The translations under genes were made by a program, and so were the position numbers. From an uncultured Pelagibacteraceae bacterium (GTDB lineage: Bacteria > Pseudomonadota > Alphaproteobacteria > Pelagibacterales > Pelagibacteraceae): a stretch of 48,140 nucleotides of DNA. Positions 28,103-37,728 of this stretch are shown one piece after another; positions within the stretch are counted from its first letter, which is position 1; every line of letters begins with the position of its first letter. The notes under the pieces were generated by a model. That model was not told the DNA's origin, made no database searches, and worked only from the letters and a program-made list of their open reading frames with translations. The stretch lies in assembly GCA_902605605.1 (NCBI GenBank), contig CACLDI010000005.1, forward strand, positions 1 to 48,140, written 5' to 3'.

Positions 28103-28969
28103 ATGAACCAATTAAACCTATTTATCGAACTTACAAGATTAAAAAAGCCTATTGGTTTTATGCTGCTATTCTGGCCATGTGCTTGGGGATTAACTTTAGC
28201 TTATGATTTTTCAACAAACCTAAATAACTATTTTTTTTATTTAATTCTATTTTTTTTTGGTTCAGTATTTATGAGATCAGCAGGTTGTATAGTAAACGAT
28301 ATCCTAGACAAGGAATTTGATTCAAAAGTTTTTCGTACAAAAAATCGTCCAATCGCTTCAGGAAAAGTATCAATTAAACTTGCTATATTTTATGCCTTAA
28401 CACTTTGTTTTTTGGCCTTTTTAGTTTTGATTAATTTTAACTTATTTACAATAATTCTTGCTTTTGGCTCTATGCCTCTTGCTTTCACTTATCCAATAAT
28501 GAAAAGGTTTACTTATTGGCCACAATTATTTTTGGGCATCACTTTTAATTATGGATTAATACTTGGATGGACAGCAGTAAATGATGGAATTAACTTAGTG
28601 CCTATACTGTTTTACCTTGGAGCCATATTTTGGACACTGGGCTATGACACAATATATGGGTTTCAAGATATTAAAGATGATGAAATAATAGGGTTAAAAT
28701 CAACTTCAATTAAATTTAAAGGAAATGCTAAAATATTTTTATTTGTATGTTATTTATTTTTAATATCTTTCTTTATGATTGGAGGTTACGAAATGCAATT
28801 TCACTTTAGCTACTATTTGCTTTCTATAATTCCATTTATTCACTTATTTATTTATCAAATGAAAATATTTAATTTAAATGAACCCAGTAGTTGTTTAAAA
28901 GCATTCAAAAGTAATAATTTTTTTGGTCTTATTATTTTTTTAAATATCTTAATAGTTAAAAATTTATAA
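28103..28969 (+). CDS. ubiA: 4-hydroxybenzoate polyprenyltransferase
   Basis: Membrane enzyme attaching the isoprenoid tail to 4-hydroxybenzoate in ubiquinone synthesis. The 288-residue product has about eight to nine helices and both aspartate-rich loops: N65-D-x-x-D69 in NDILDKEFD and D182 to D193 in DTIYGFQDIKDD, plus the RTKNRPIASG motif. Its stop overlaps the start of the ABC exporter gene by one base, so a ubiquinone gene heads a run of lipid A genes. Confidence 0.95.
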   Translation: MNQLNLFIELTRLKKPIGFMLLFWPCAWGLTLAYDFSTNLNNYFFYLILFFFGSVFMRSAGCIVNDILDKEFDSKVFRTKNRPIASGKVSIKLAIFYALTLCFLAFLVLINFNLFTIILAFGSMPLAFTYPIMKRFTYWPQLFLGITFNYGLILGWTAVNDGINLVPILFYLGAIFWTLGYDTIYGFQDIKDDEIIGLKSTSIKFKGNAKIFLFVCYLFLISFFMIGGYEMQFHFSYYLLSIIPFIHLFIYQMKIFNLNEPSSCLKAFKSNNFFGLIIFLNILIVKNL

Positions 28970-30705
28970 TGGAAAATTCTATAATTTATAAAAGACTATA
29001 TAAAGATTATTCAAATAAATATTTAAACAAAATTTTGTTGTCAGCCTTTTTTTCTATTTTGGTTGCAGGAAGTACATCTGCAATTGCATGGCTTTTGGAT
29101 CCTGCAATTAAAAAGCTTTTTATCGAAAAAGATCAGTCATTATTAATCTTAATACCACTTATGATTATAGTTGCATTTACTACTAAAGGTCTTTCATTAT
29201 ACTACGCAAAAGCAACAATGATTGGAGTTGGGGAAGGAATTAAAAAAAAACTTCAATTTGATATGGTTAATACCTTAGTTGGAACTGATACTCAAATAAT
29301 AGACAAAAAGCACTCTGGGAAATTTATTTCAAACATCACTTACGATGTAACACATATAACCAATTTACTTAGTAATGCTATATTAACGCTTTTTAAAGAT
29401 TCTTTGACACTTATGGGTCTGTTATTTGTAATGTTTTTACAAAACTGGAAATTAGCCCTTATCTCTATAATTATGATACCACTTGCAAGTTTTTCTGCAA
29501 AAACATTAGGTAAAAGAATAAGTAAAGTCACAACTGAAGCACAGCAAAAATCTGGATTTCTAACTACCTATTTAGTTGAACTGTTTAAAAATCATAAATT
29601 AATAAAAATTTTTCAAAAAGAAGAATTTGAAAAAAAAAGAGCCGATAATTATTTATTAGAACTAAAGGAGAAAAATCAAAAAATACAAACTGTGTATGTA
29701 AGAATGTCACCAATAATGGAAACTTTAACAGGAATTATGATTGCAGTCTTGATTTTTTATTCTGGAGCCTTGATGTCAAGAGGTGAGCTTGAAATTAACA
29801 ATTTCTTTTCTTTTCTTGCTGCTATGATGCTAGCTTACCAACCAGTAAGATCTTTATCCACGCTTAATATGGTTTTGAACGCAGGTCTCTCTGCTGCATC
29901 AAGAATTTTACCAATTATAGATCAAAAAAATAATATAAATAATTCATCTGATGCAAAACCATTAAAAGTTAAAAATTCAAATATCAAATTCCAAAATGTA
30001 AACTTTTCATATGAAATAACAGAGGGACAAACACTTAATTCAATAAATTTAGAATTTAAAGGTGGAAAAATGACATCTTTAGTAGGTCATAGTGGATCTG
30101 GAAAATCAACCATCATGAATTTAATACCAAGATTTTATGACATAGAGTCTGGAGAAATATTTATTGATGATCAATCAATATATAAAATAACTATCAGATC
30201 ACTTAGAGAACAAATTTCTATGGTGAGCCAAGAAACAACTTTGTTCGATGACACAATTAAAAATAATATTAAATATGCAAGAGAAAATGCTACAGATGAT
30301 GAAATCTACAAGGTTGCAAAATTATCTTTTTGTGAAGAATTCATTAATAATCTACCAAATAAATATGAAACATTAATAGGAGAAAACGGCGTAAGATTAT
30401 CGGGTGGTGAAAAACAAAGGCTATCTATTGCAAGAGCAATGCTTAAAGAAAGTTCAATAATACTGCTTGATGAAGCGACATCATCTTTGGACTCTGAAAT
30501 AGAAACTAAAATTCAAGAGGCTTTAAATATTTTAACTAAAAATAAAACTACAATAGTAATAGCACACCGATTGTCGACAATTTTAAATTCAAACAATATT
30601 TATTTAATTGACTCTGGAAAAGTAATCGAAAACGGCAAACATGAAGAATTAATGGATAAATCTGAATTATACAGAGGCTTTTATGAAAAACAGATACAAA
30701 AATAA
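28969..30705 (+). CDS. Lipid A export ABC transporter, MsbA-like
   Basis: Half-size ABC exporter with a six-helix membrane domain (about 1-310) fused to an ATPase. Walker A GHSGSGKST starts at G373 (K379), the signature LSGGE at L477-E481, and Walker B ends at D501-E502 in LLDEATSSLDSE, followed by the AHRLST switch. The position between ubiA and waaA-lpxK-lpxL supports a role in flipping lipid A-core across the inner membrane (MsbA). Generic multidrug export is the alternative. Confidence 0.88.
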   Translation: MENSIIYKRLYKDYSNKYLNKILLSAFFSILVAGSTSAIAWLLDPAIKKLFIEKDQSLLILIPLMIIVAFTTKGLSLYYAKATMIGVGEGIKKKLQFDMVNTLVGTDTQIIDKKHSGKFISNITYDVTHITNLLSNAILTLFKDSLTLMGLLFVMFLQNWKLALISIIMIPLASFSAKTLGKRISKVTTEAQQKSGFLTTYLVELFKNHKLIKIFQKEEFEKKRADNYLLELKEKNQKIQTVYVRMSPIMETLTGIMIAVLIFYSGALMSRGELEINNFFSFLAAMMLAYQPVRSLSTLNMVLNAGLSAASRILPIIDQKNNINNSSDAKPLKVKNSNIKFQNVNFSYEITEGQTLNSINLEFKGGKMTSLVGHSGSGKSTIMNLIPRFYDIESGEIFIDDQSIYKITIRSLREQISMVSQETTLFDDTIKNNIKYARENATDDEIYKVAKLSFCEEFINNLPNKYETLIGENGVRLSGGEKQRLSIARAMLKESSIILLDEATSSLDSEIETKIQEALNILTKNKTTIVIAHRLSTILNSNNIYLIDSGKVIENGKHEELMDKSELYRGFYEKQIQK

Positions 30706-30707
30706 TT

Positions 30708-31958
30708 ATGATATTTTTATACCATATATTAATTTTTATAATCTTAATATTTTCTCCAATAATAATTTTTTATAGAATTTTAAAAAACAAAGAAGATAAA
30801 GAAAGATTTAAAGAAAAATTTAGTATTCCCTCAAAAAAAAGAGTTAAAGGAAAACTCATTTGGTTTCATGGTGCAAGTGTAGGCGAAATTTTAAGCGTTG
30901 TGCCACTAATTAAAAATTTTGAAAAAGATAAGTCTATCACTCAGATACTTGTAACATCTAGCACACTAAGTTCATCAAACGTTCTTCAAAAATTTAAGTT
31001 TAAAAAAACTATTCATCAATTTTATCCTATAGATAATATATTTTTAACAAATAAATTTTTAAATTTTTGGAAACCCTGTGTGGCAGTCTTCGTAGACTCA
31101 GAAATTTGGCCATGTATGTTCCGAAATATTAAGGGTAAAAAAATTCCATTAATATTGTTAAATGCAAGACTGACCAAAAAAACTTTTGAAAGATGGATGA
31201 AATTAGGAGAATTTGGAAGATCTATTTTTAACAAGATAACAATTGCCTACCCTCAAAATATTGAAACAGAAAAATATTTGAAAAAACTAAAAGTAAGTAA
31301 AATAAATCATTTGGGAAATTTGAAATTTGCTGAAAATTTTGAGGAAAACCAAAACAAAATTAATATTAACTTACAGAGAGAGCTGGCAAAAAAAAAGATC
31401 TGGGTTGCTTCTAGTACTCACAAAAGTGAAGAATTGTTCTGTGCAAAAGCACATATTAAGCTTAAAAAAAAAGTAAAAAATTTAATTACTATTATCATTC
31501 CAAGACATATTCACAGATCAAGGGAAATAATTTCAGAAATTGAAAATTTGGGTCTTAAGGCTTCAAATCACAGTACTAAACCTAGAAGTTTAAAAAAAAC
31601 AGATATTTATATTGTTGATACATTTGGTGAGACCAAAAAATTTCACAAATTAAGCTGTTCAGTGTTTTTGGGTGGTTCAATAATTCACAAGGGAGGACAA
31701 AATCCTTTAGAAGCTGCAAGATTCGGAGCAAAAATATTTCATGGGCCAAATACAGATAATTTTAAAGATGTTTATAAGTTGTTAAAATCATTAAAAATCT
31801 CTAAAAAAATCCAAACACCAAAAGAGTTATCATCCTTGATAACATTTAATAAAAATAAAACAAAAGGTAATAAAATAAAAGATATTGGACAAAATATTTT
31901 AAAAAAAACCATAAAAGAATTAGAATACTTTATTATTAATGAATTTAAAAAAACCTAA
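30708..31958 (+). CDS. waaA: 3-deoxy-D-manno-octulosonic acid (Kdo) transferase
   Basis: Adds Kdo to lipid IVA, the first step of LPS core assembly. The 416-residue product has an N-terminal membrane anchor, the catalytic HGASVGE with base E60, DSEIWP, LLNARL, and a C-terminal GT-B nucleotide-binding lobe with GGSIIHKGGQNPLEAA. Begins 2 nt after the exporter and overlaps lpxK by 20 nt. Confidence 0.95.
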   Translation: MIFLYHILIFIILIFSPIIIFYRILKNKEDKERFKEKFSIPSKKRVKGKLIWFHGASVGEILSVVPLIKNFEKDKSITQILVTSSTLSSSNVLQKFKFKKTIHQFYPIDNIFLTNKFLNFWKPCVAVFVDSEIWPCMFRNIKGKKIPLILLNARLTKKTFERWMKLGEFGRSIFNKITIAYPQNIETEKYLKKLKVSKINHLGNLKFAENFEENQNKININLQRELAKKKIWVASSTHKSEELFCAKAHIKLKKKVKNLITIIIPRHIHRSREIISEIENLGLKASNHSTKPRSLKKTDIYIVDTFGETKKFHKLSCSVFLGGSIIHKGGQNPLEAARFGAKIFHGPNTDNFKDVYKLLKSLKISKKIQTPKELSSLITFNKNKTKGNKIKDIGQNILKKTIKELEYFIINEFKKT

Positions 31959-32865
31959 GTTTTGGGATAATAAAAAGCCAAACTTAAATGCATATTTGCT
32001 TTATCCAATAGCTTTTTTAATAGATATAGCAAAAACTTTTTTTCATAAAAATAAAAAAAAAAAATTTAAAATTAAAACTATATGTGTTGGTAATATTTAC
32101 CTAGGAGGTACTGGTAAGACATCTTTAAGCATAAAGATAAACGAAATTTTAAACAAAAAAAATATTAAATCTTGCTTTATAAAAAAATATTATAAAAACC
32201 AAGTTGACGAACAAAAACTTCTTGAAAAACATGGCAAACTTTTTTTATCCTCCAATAGAGCTGATGCTTTAAATCAAGCTGAAAACCAGAATTATGAAAT
32301 TGCAATATTAGATGATGGTCTTCAGGATAATACTATTGATTACAATCTTCGTTTTGTTTGCTTTAATACTATAAATTGGATTGGAAACGGCATGACTATT
32401 CCTGCTGGGCCATTAAGAGAAAATATTAATAATATAAAAAATTATGATAACGTTTTTCTAAATGGTAATTTAGAGAATATTGATAATTTGACTCAAGAAA
32501 TGCTTAAAATTAATTCTAATCTAAATATTCATTTAGGTAAATATGAGCCAATGAATTTAGACGAATTCGAAAAAAATAAAAAATATTTAGTATTTTCAGG
32601 TATTGGTAACCACCAAACATTTGTTTCAATGATAAAAAAAAGTGGCTTAGACGTTTTAAAAGATTTGGAGTTTTCTGATCATTATTCTTTTAAAAAATCA
32701 GACATAGATAAAATTATAAATGAGGCAAGTAATTTGAATTGCGAAATAATTACAACAGAAAAAGATTTTCAAAGACTAACTAATTTTGATCAAAGCAAAA
32801 TTAAAGTAATGAAAGCTGAATTAAGAATAATAGACGAAAATAAATTTTTAAAATCAATAATCTAA
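31939..32865 (+). CDS. lpxK: Tetraacyldisaccharide 4'-kinase
   Basis: Phosphorylates the lipid A disaccharide at the 4' position. The 308-residue product has the N-terminal PKFWD segment, a membrane-associated helix, the unusual P-loop GGTGKTS at residues 56-62, AILDDGLQD and VFSGIGNHQTF, all LpxK hallmarks. Slightly shorter than typical (about 330). Start lies 20 nt within waaA. Confidence 0.94.
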   Translation: MNLKKPKFWDNKKPNLNAYLLYPIAFLIDIAKTFFHKNKKKKFKIKTICVGNIYLGGTGKTSLSIKINEILNKKNIKSCFIKKYYKNQVDEQKLLEKHGKLFLSSNRADALNQAENQNYEIAILDDGLQDNTIDYNLRFVCFNTINWIGNGMTIPAGPLRENINNIKNYDNVFLNGNLENIDNLTQEMLKINSNLNIHLGKYEPMNLDEFEKNKKYLVFSGIGNHQTFVSMIKKSGLDVLKDLEFSDHYSFKKSDIDKIINEASNLNCEIITTEKDFQRLTNFDQSKIKVMKAELRIIDENKFLKSII

Positions 32866-32866
32866 A

Positions 32867-33727
32867 ATGAAATATATTAAGTACTTTTTACAGTTTTTAT
32901 TAACAATATTTAGTTTTTTTATATTTAAAATTTTAGGACCCAATATATCTTCGGGTATCAGTGGAAAGATATTTGAATTGATTGGGCCTTTTTTTAGATC
33001 AAAACAAATAATACATGCAAACATTAGGAGAGCAATTCCACAGATAGACTCTAAAAATTTAGAAAATATTACAAAGATGATGTGGAACAACTATGGAAGA
33101 CTATTTGCAGAATATATGTTTATTAAAGATTTTAGATTAGGAAAACTTGGTAGAAAAATTCATATTGAGGGTCAAGAAATTCTTAACGATATTAAAGAGT
33201 CTAAAAAACAAGTTATTTTTGTTTCAGGGCATTTTAGTAATTTTGAGCTTATGGCAATGTATTTAGAGAAAACTGGTATTAAATTATCAGCAATATACAG
33301 ACCTCTAAACAATATTTTTTTAAATAGCATTATGGAAGGAATAAGAGAAAAATTTATTTGCAAATATCAAATTAAAAAAGGAATTGGTGGTCTCAAAAAA
33401 TTGATTTCACTAAAAAAAAATAATTTTTCAACAGCTTTAATGATTGACCAAAGAGTTTCTGAGGGAATTTTGTCTAATTTATTTAATCAAAAGGCATTGA
33501 CTACCACTATACCTGCTCAGTTAGTAAAGAAATTTAGTATACCTGTTGTGCCAGTATACATTCAAAGAATTAAAGGTTTAAATTTTAAAATATCTGTACA
33601 TGATCCAATAAATTTTTCAGAAGAAGCTTCGATTGAAGATATCACTTTTGAATTAAATCAAATTCTTGGTAAAATGATACTAAAAAAACCTGAACAATGG
33701 ATATGGTCTCACAACCGATGGAAATAA
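32867..33727 (+). CDS. Lipid A late acyltransferase, LpxL/HtrB family
   Basis: Transfers a secondary acyl chain onto lipid A. The 286-residue product has an N-terminal membrane anchor and the catalytic H-x4-E motif at H122-E127 (GHFSNFE), with the later MIDQR segment of lysophospholipid acyltransferases. Starts 1 nt after lpxK and ends 2 nt before the convergent DUF2093 gene. Which acyl chain it adds (LpxL, LpxM or LpxP type) cannot be told. Confidence 0.9.
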   Translation: MKYIKYFLQFLLTIFSFFIFKILGPNISSGISGKIFELIGPFFRSKQIIHANIRRAIPQIDSKNLENITKMMWNNYGRLFAEYMFIKDFRLGKLGRKIHIEGQEILNDIKESKKQVIFVSGHFSNFELMAMYLEKTGIKLSAIYRPLNNIFLNSIMEGIREKFICKYQIKKGIGGLKKLISLKKNNFSTALMIDQRVSEGILSNLFNQKALTTTIPAQLVKKFSIPVVPVYIQRIKGLNFKISVHDPINFSEEASIEDITFELNQILGKMILKKPEQWIWSHNRWK

Positions 33728-33729
33728 AA

Positions 33730-33927
33730 TTATTTTTCGTTTAATTGCTCTTTTTTTTCAAATGCTTCTTTGTAGGAATAGTAAGGTTCTTGTAATTCTA
33801 CATTCCAATAATTTAAATTTTCTAAATTTATTTTCTTTCCAGATACAGCACATTCGACGTAGTCTCCATGTTCTATAATCTGAAAATTATTTGGTAAATA
33901 TTTTATTTTTGCTAATTTTTTTGTCAT
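33730..33927 (-). CDS. DUF2093 small protein
   Basis: Unknown function; conserved in alphaproteobacteria. The 65-residue product reads as a small beta-rich domain (AKIKYLPNNFQIIEHGDYVE, then CAVSGKKINLENLNYWNVEL) followed by QEPYYSYKEAFEK, matching the DUF2093 pattern. The ATG at 33927 is chosen over one at 33999 because the extra 24 residues lie antisense to purD and look unlike the family. It is divergent from purD with 21 nt between starts. Confidence 0.75.
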   Translation of the reverse strand: MTKKLAKIKYLPNNFQIIEHGDYVECAVSGKKINLENLNYWNVELQEPYYSYKEAFEKKEQLNEK

Positions 33928-33948
33928 TTTTAGTTTATATAGTTTTAT

Positions 33949-35214
33949 ATGAAAGTTGGAATAATAGGAAGTGGTGGAAGAGAACACGCTATTTGCCAAA
34001 GTATTAAAAAATCTAATAAAGTTGATAAAATATTCTGTTTTCCAGGAAATGCGGGAACTGAAGAAATTGCAGAAAATGTAAATCTTGATTTAAGGAATTT
34101 TGAAAATCTTAAAAATTTTATTTTTGACAAAAAAATTGACTTAATAGTTGTTGGTCCAGAAAAACCCTTAGTAGATGGATTAGTAGATTATTTGGAGAGT
34201 TTCGAAATTAAAGTATTTGGACCAAATAAAGTTGCTTCTCAACTCGAAGGTTCAAAAATATTTACAAAACAAATATGTCAAAAATTCAAAATACCGACTG
34301 CTAAATTTGGAGTTTTTAAAGATAAGGATAGTGCTAAAAGTTTTTTAAAAAAAACTAATTTTCCTACAGTTGTGAAAGCTGATAATTTAGCTTCTGGTAA
34401 AGGTGTATATATTTGTAATAAAGAGAATGAAGCGATAATTGCTATTGACGAAATATTTGATGGAAAATTTGGTAAAACTAATAATTTACTAATAGAGGAG
34501 TTCTTGCAAGGTGAAGAAATGAGTTTTTTTACTATTCATGATGGAAATAGCTTTAAGACTTTTGATACCGCACAGGATCATAAGAGAGTTTTGGAGGGAG
34601 ATAAGGGGAAAAATACTGGTGGTATGGGTGCATATTCTCCATCAAGATTAATTAACGAAGATTTAAAAAGTAAAATTATTAATAAGATTATAAAACCAAC
34701 ACTTAAAGGTTTAGCTGCACATGGGACAAAGTATAAAGGATTTTTATATACAGGTTTAATGATTATTAAAAATGAACCTTACTTAATAGAATACAATGTT
34801 AGAATGGGTGATCCGGAATGCCAAACGATACTTCCTAAACTTAAAACTGACTTAAACGATATTTTTTTAGCTTGCTGTGAAGAAAAATTGAGTCGATTAG
34901 AAATTGAGTGGCTAGATAAAAAAAGTTTATGCATTGTGGTCTGCTCAAAAGGTTATCCAGAAGATTTTAATAAAGATGTTGAAATAGAAAATATAAATGA
35001 AATTATTTTTAATAAAGATGAATATTTATTTCATGCAGGTACAGCTAAGAGTAATGGTAAAGTCTATGCAGTAGGTGGCCGTGTATTAAATTTTGTCTCT
35101 ATTTCAGACAATCTTAGATTAGCAAGAGAAAATATTTTGCAGAATTTAGAAACATTAGATTGGTCAGGAGGATTTTATAGAAAAGATATTGGGTATAAGG
35201 TCATTGATAAATGA
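33949..35214 (+). CDS. purD: Phosphoribosylamine-glycine ligase
   Basis: Second step of purine synthesis, joining phosphoribosylamine and glycine with ATP. The 421-residue product has the N-terminal GSGGREHAI, the ATP-grasp domain with VVKADNLASGKGV, AQDHKRVLEGDKG, GGMGAYSP and NVRMGDPECQT. Normal length. Overlaps rsmD by ATGA. Confidence 0.97.
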   Translation: MKVGIIGSGGREHAICQSIKKSNKVDKIFCFPGNAGTEEIAENVNLDLRNFENLKNFIFDKKIDLIVVGPEKPLVDGLVDYLESFEIKVFGPNKVASQLEGSKIFTKQICQKFKIPTAKFGVFKDKDSAKSFLKKTNFPTVVKADNLASGKGVYICNKENEAIIAIDEIFDGKFGKTNNLLIEEFLQGEEMSFFTIHDGNSFKTFDTAQDHKRVLEGDKGKNTGGMGAYSPSRLINEDLKSKIINKIIKPTLKGLAAHGTKYKGFLYTGLMIIKNEPYLIEYNVRMGDPECQTILPKLKTDLNDIFLACCEEKLSRLEIEWLDKKSLCIVVCSKGYPEDFNKDVEIENINEIIFNKDEYLFHAGTAKSNGKVYAVGGRVLNFVSISDNLRLARENILQNLETLDWSGGFYRKDIGYKVIDK

Positions 35215-35777
35215 GGATAATATCAGGGTCTTTTAGAGGAAAAAAAATATTAGAACCAAAAGATATTAAAACTAGACCTTTAAAAGATTTAACTAAAGAA
35301 TCAATTTTTAATATTATTGATCATTCAAATAAATTTAAAGTACAGATCGTTGGGGCCAATGTATTAGATTTATTTTCAGGTGTTGGTTCTTTTGGTATAG
35401 AGTGTCTCTCTAGAGGTGCCAAAGAGGTAATTTTTACTGAAAATTACAAGGGTGTATTATCAGTTTTAAAAAAGAATTTAATTAACCTTAAATACATCAA
35501 TAATTACAAGATAGTTGAAAAAGATATTTACAAAGAAAACACTCTTTCACTACTTAATGAGATGTTTGATATTATTTTTTTAGATCCACCATATAAAGAC
35601 AAAAATTTACATAGGATTTTTATATCAATTAAAAATGGGAATATTTTAAAAAAAAATGGCATAATTATTTTGCATCGCCACAAAAATGAAAAAGACCTAA
35701 TTCCAAATAATTTTAAAATTGTTGAAGAAAAGAAATATGGAATTTCAAAAATAAACTTTATAAGCCTTCTAAGTTAA
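35211..35777 (+). CDS. rsmD: 16S rRNA m2G966 methyltransferase RsmD
   Basis: Methylates G966 of 16S rRNA. The 188-residue product has the RsmD start IISGSFRGKKI, RPLKDLTKESIFNI, the SAM motif LDLFSGVGSFGIE and the catalytic D125-PPY128. Its end overlaps the convergent pgi gene by 9 nt. Confidence 0.95.
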   Translation: MRIISGSFRGKKILEPKDIKTRPLKDLTKESIFNIIDHSNKFKVQIVGANVLDLFSGVGSFGIECLSRGAKEVIFTENYKGVLSVLKKNLINLKYINNYKIVEKDIYKENTLSLLNEMFDIIFLDPPYKDKNLHRIFISIKNGNILKKNGIIILHRHKNEKDLIPNNFKIVEEKKYGISKINFISLLS

Positions 35778-36923
35778 TATTCTTTTAGTTTCAGCTTTGA
35801 TTAACTCAACAGCAGGCTGGTCATAAGGATTGAGATTTAAAGATTTACCAATTAAAATAGTCTCTAAAATAAAGAAACAAAATAACTCTCCCAATGTTTT
35901 TTCGTCCCTTTTTTTTACTTCAAAACTTCTAAATGGAATTTTTTTTTTACCAAAAACTTTTTCCGTAGCTTTTTTTTGAGCATAAGTTACCTGAGATAAA
36001 TTTTTACCTCTTAAATATTTAAGGTCTGGTAATATTTTGGAACTTTTTAATTTTTTAGAGTGTGCTTCATTACAATAAAAAAATGTAAAAAAGTTGTTTT
36101 GAAAACCATCTAAATATAATTGCATTACACTATGATTGTCTTTAGGCATATTTGAAACAATTGGTAATAACCCTTTGCTTTTTTTACCTAGACTTTCTGC
36201 GACTAATTGTTGATACCATTTAAACAAGCTTTCAGATTGTTCATCGTAATTAATTATAATTGAATTAAATTTTTTTTTTTTAATGAAAAATAATGTTGAG
36301 CCTACATTTGAAATTAAGGAATTAAAAAAAGTTTTGTTTTTTATTAACGAATTAAGCTGTTTAAACTTTTTTTCATTCAAACCCATTAAATTTGCAGGCA
36401 ACATACCAACTTCAGATAATACAGAATATCTTCCTCCAATATAGTTATTATGATCAATAATATCTGCCTTTAACTTTTCTCCAAGAATACGTAAATAGTT
36501 TTTTTTATTTTCTGTAATAAAAATATTATTATCTTTTGGGCTTATTAAAATATTTGCATTTACAATCGTTTCAATAGTATTTCCAGACTTTGAAACAATT
36601 AGATTTACAAATTTTTTTTTTTTATTAACTCTTTGTTTATTTTTGATATTATCAATAAATATAAAATTTTTTTTTATTTTGTTTCCTAAAAAATCATAAA
36701 TAGTTTTTGTTCCTAAAACAGAGCCTCCCATTCCAATTACTTTAAAATTTGAGGAATTTTTATATTTTTTTAAATTTTTTATTTTGTAGCTATTTTTGTA
36801 TTGACTAGTTAAAGATTTTATAACTTCATTTTGATCTTTTAAAATTGAGTTTAAGTGTTGCTTAATTTTTCCTGATTTAGATTTTTTTTTGAAATTTAAT
36901 AGCCTAATCCCCGATGTTTGCAT
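35769..36923 (-). CDS. pgi: Glucose-6-phosphate isomerase, short form
   Basis: Interconverts glucose-6-phosphate and fructose-6-phosphate. The 384-residue product has GMGGSVLG (from G64), SKSGNTIET, GGRYSVLSEVGMLPAN, the active-site segment ESLGKKSKG, NMPKDNHSVMQLYLDG and the C-terminal NPYDQPAVELIK. It is short compared with about 445-550 residues in well-known enzymes, and very lysine-rich. Overlaps the BamF-like stop by one base, at the tail of the six-gene minus-strand run. Confidence 0.9.
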   Translation of the reverse strand: MQTSGIRLLNFKKKSKSGKIKQHLNSILKDQNEVIKSLTSQYKNSYKIKNLKKYKNSSNFKVIGMGGSVLGTKTIYDFLGNKIKKNFIFIDNIKNKQRVNKKKKFVNLIVSKSGNTIETIVNANILISPKDNNIFITENKKNYLRILGEKLKADIIDHNNYIGGRYSVLSEVGMLPANLMGLNEKKFKQLNSLIKNKTFFNSLISNVGSTLFFIKKKKFNSIIINYDEQSESLFKWYQQLVAESLGKKSKGLLPIVSNMPKDNHSVMQLYLDGFQNNFFTFFYCNEAHSKKLKSSKILPDLKYLRGKNLSQVTYAQKKATEKVFGKKKIPFRSFEVKKRDEKTLGELFCFFILETILIGKSLNLNPYDQPAVELIKAETKRILT

Positions 36924-37234
36924 TATTTTTTTTTTATTTTTTTTATAAAAGAATCTTCAAACGAAACATCATCTTTAATACTTTCATCTTCACCAATATT
37001 GTTTTTTTTAACAAGTTCTCTGATTTTATTCTCATTAGCTTTAGCACTATTACTGTCTTTTGAAGGAACAGGTAATTCTCCGTATTCAGGTGGCATTACA
37101 AGTGGTGATTTTTTTTCAACTAAAAATTCATCACTACTATTTTTTTTTTGATTTTTAAATCCTTCTTTAAATGTTCCACAAGAATGATTTAGTAATATAA
37201 TATTAATTATAATAAAAATTCTGAAATATCTCAT
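36923..37234 (-). CDS. DUF3035/BamF-like lipoprotein
   Basis: Probable outer-membrane lipoprotein. The 103-residue product has a hydrophobic signal (residues 4-15) ending in a cysteine at C19, giving an atypical lipobox (NHSC), then the segment DEFLVEKKSPLVMPPEY, which matches the DEFxV...PLxxPP pattern of DUF3035. DUF3035 includes BamF, an alphaproteobacterial component of the outer-membrane protein assembly complex, and often follows lspA as here. The C-terminus is charged and low-complexity. Short for the family. Confidence 0.65.
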   Translation of the reverse strand: MRYFRIFIIINIILLNHSCGTFKEGFKNQKKNSSDEFLVEKKSPLVMPPEYGELPVPSKDSNSAKANENKIRELVKKNNIGEDESIKDDVSFEDSFIKKIKKK

Positions 37235-37728
37235 ATTTTATTTTCTATTTTACTACCAGTTAGCTCTACTAATATCATAAAAATTACTCCGAATGTAATG
37301 AATATATCTGCTACATTAAAAATGAACCAGTGAAATTCACCAACATGAAAATCTATAAAATCTGGAACAGCATTATAAAATATTCTATCAAAAAAATTCC
37401 CGAGAGCTCCACCTAGAATTAAAATTAAAGGATATTTTTTAAAATTCTTAGTATTAACCAACATAAAAGTAATTATAGTAATAATTATGAATATTAAAAT
37501 TGTAAAAAAATTGTACAAATTTTTTTCTTGAAAGGAAAATAATCCAAAAGCAATACCTTCATTCCATATTAAATATATATTTAAAAATTTTGATGAAAAT
37601 ATTTCAGCACCACTATTAATTTTATCTAAATAAATTACATAAAACTTTGTTAATCTGTCTAAGATAAAAATTGAGAGAATAATTATTAAATTTATATAAA
37701 TAGTTTTATTATTACTAAATAAGCTCAT
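37231..37728 (-). CDS. lspA: Lipoprotein signal peptidase (signal peptidase II)
   Basis: Cleaves signal peptides of prolipoproteins in the inner membrane. The 165-residue product has four helices, the N-terminal ILDRLTKFYV, and the two catalytic-aspartate boxes GGALGNFFDRIFYNAVPDF and FNVADIFITFG. Overlaps ileS by 1 nt and the lipoprotein gene by 4 nt. The ileS-lspA order is widespread. Confidence 0.96.
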   Translation of the reverse strand: MSLFSNNKTIYINLIIILSIFILDRLTKFYVIYLDKINSGAEIFSSKFLNIYLIWNEGIAFGLFSFQEKNLYNFFTILIFIIITIITFMLVNTKNFKKYPLILILGGALGNFFDRIFYNAVPDFIDFHVGEFHWFIFNVADIFITFGVIFMILVELTGSKIENKI

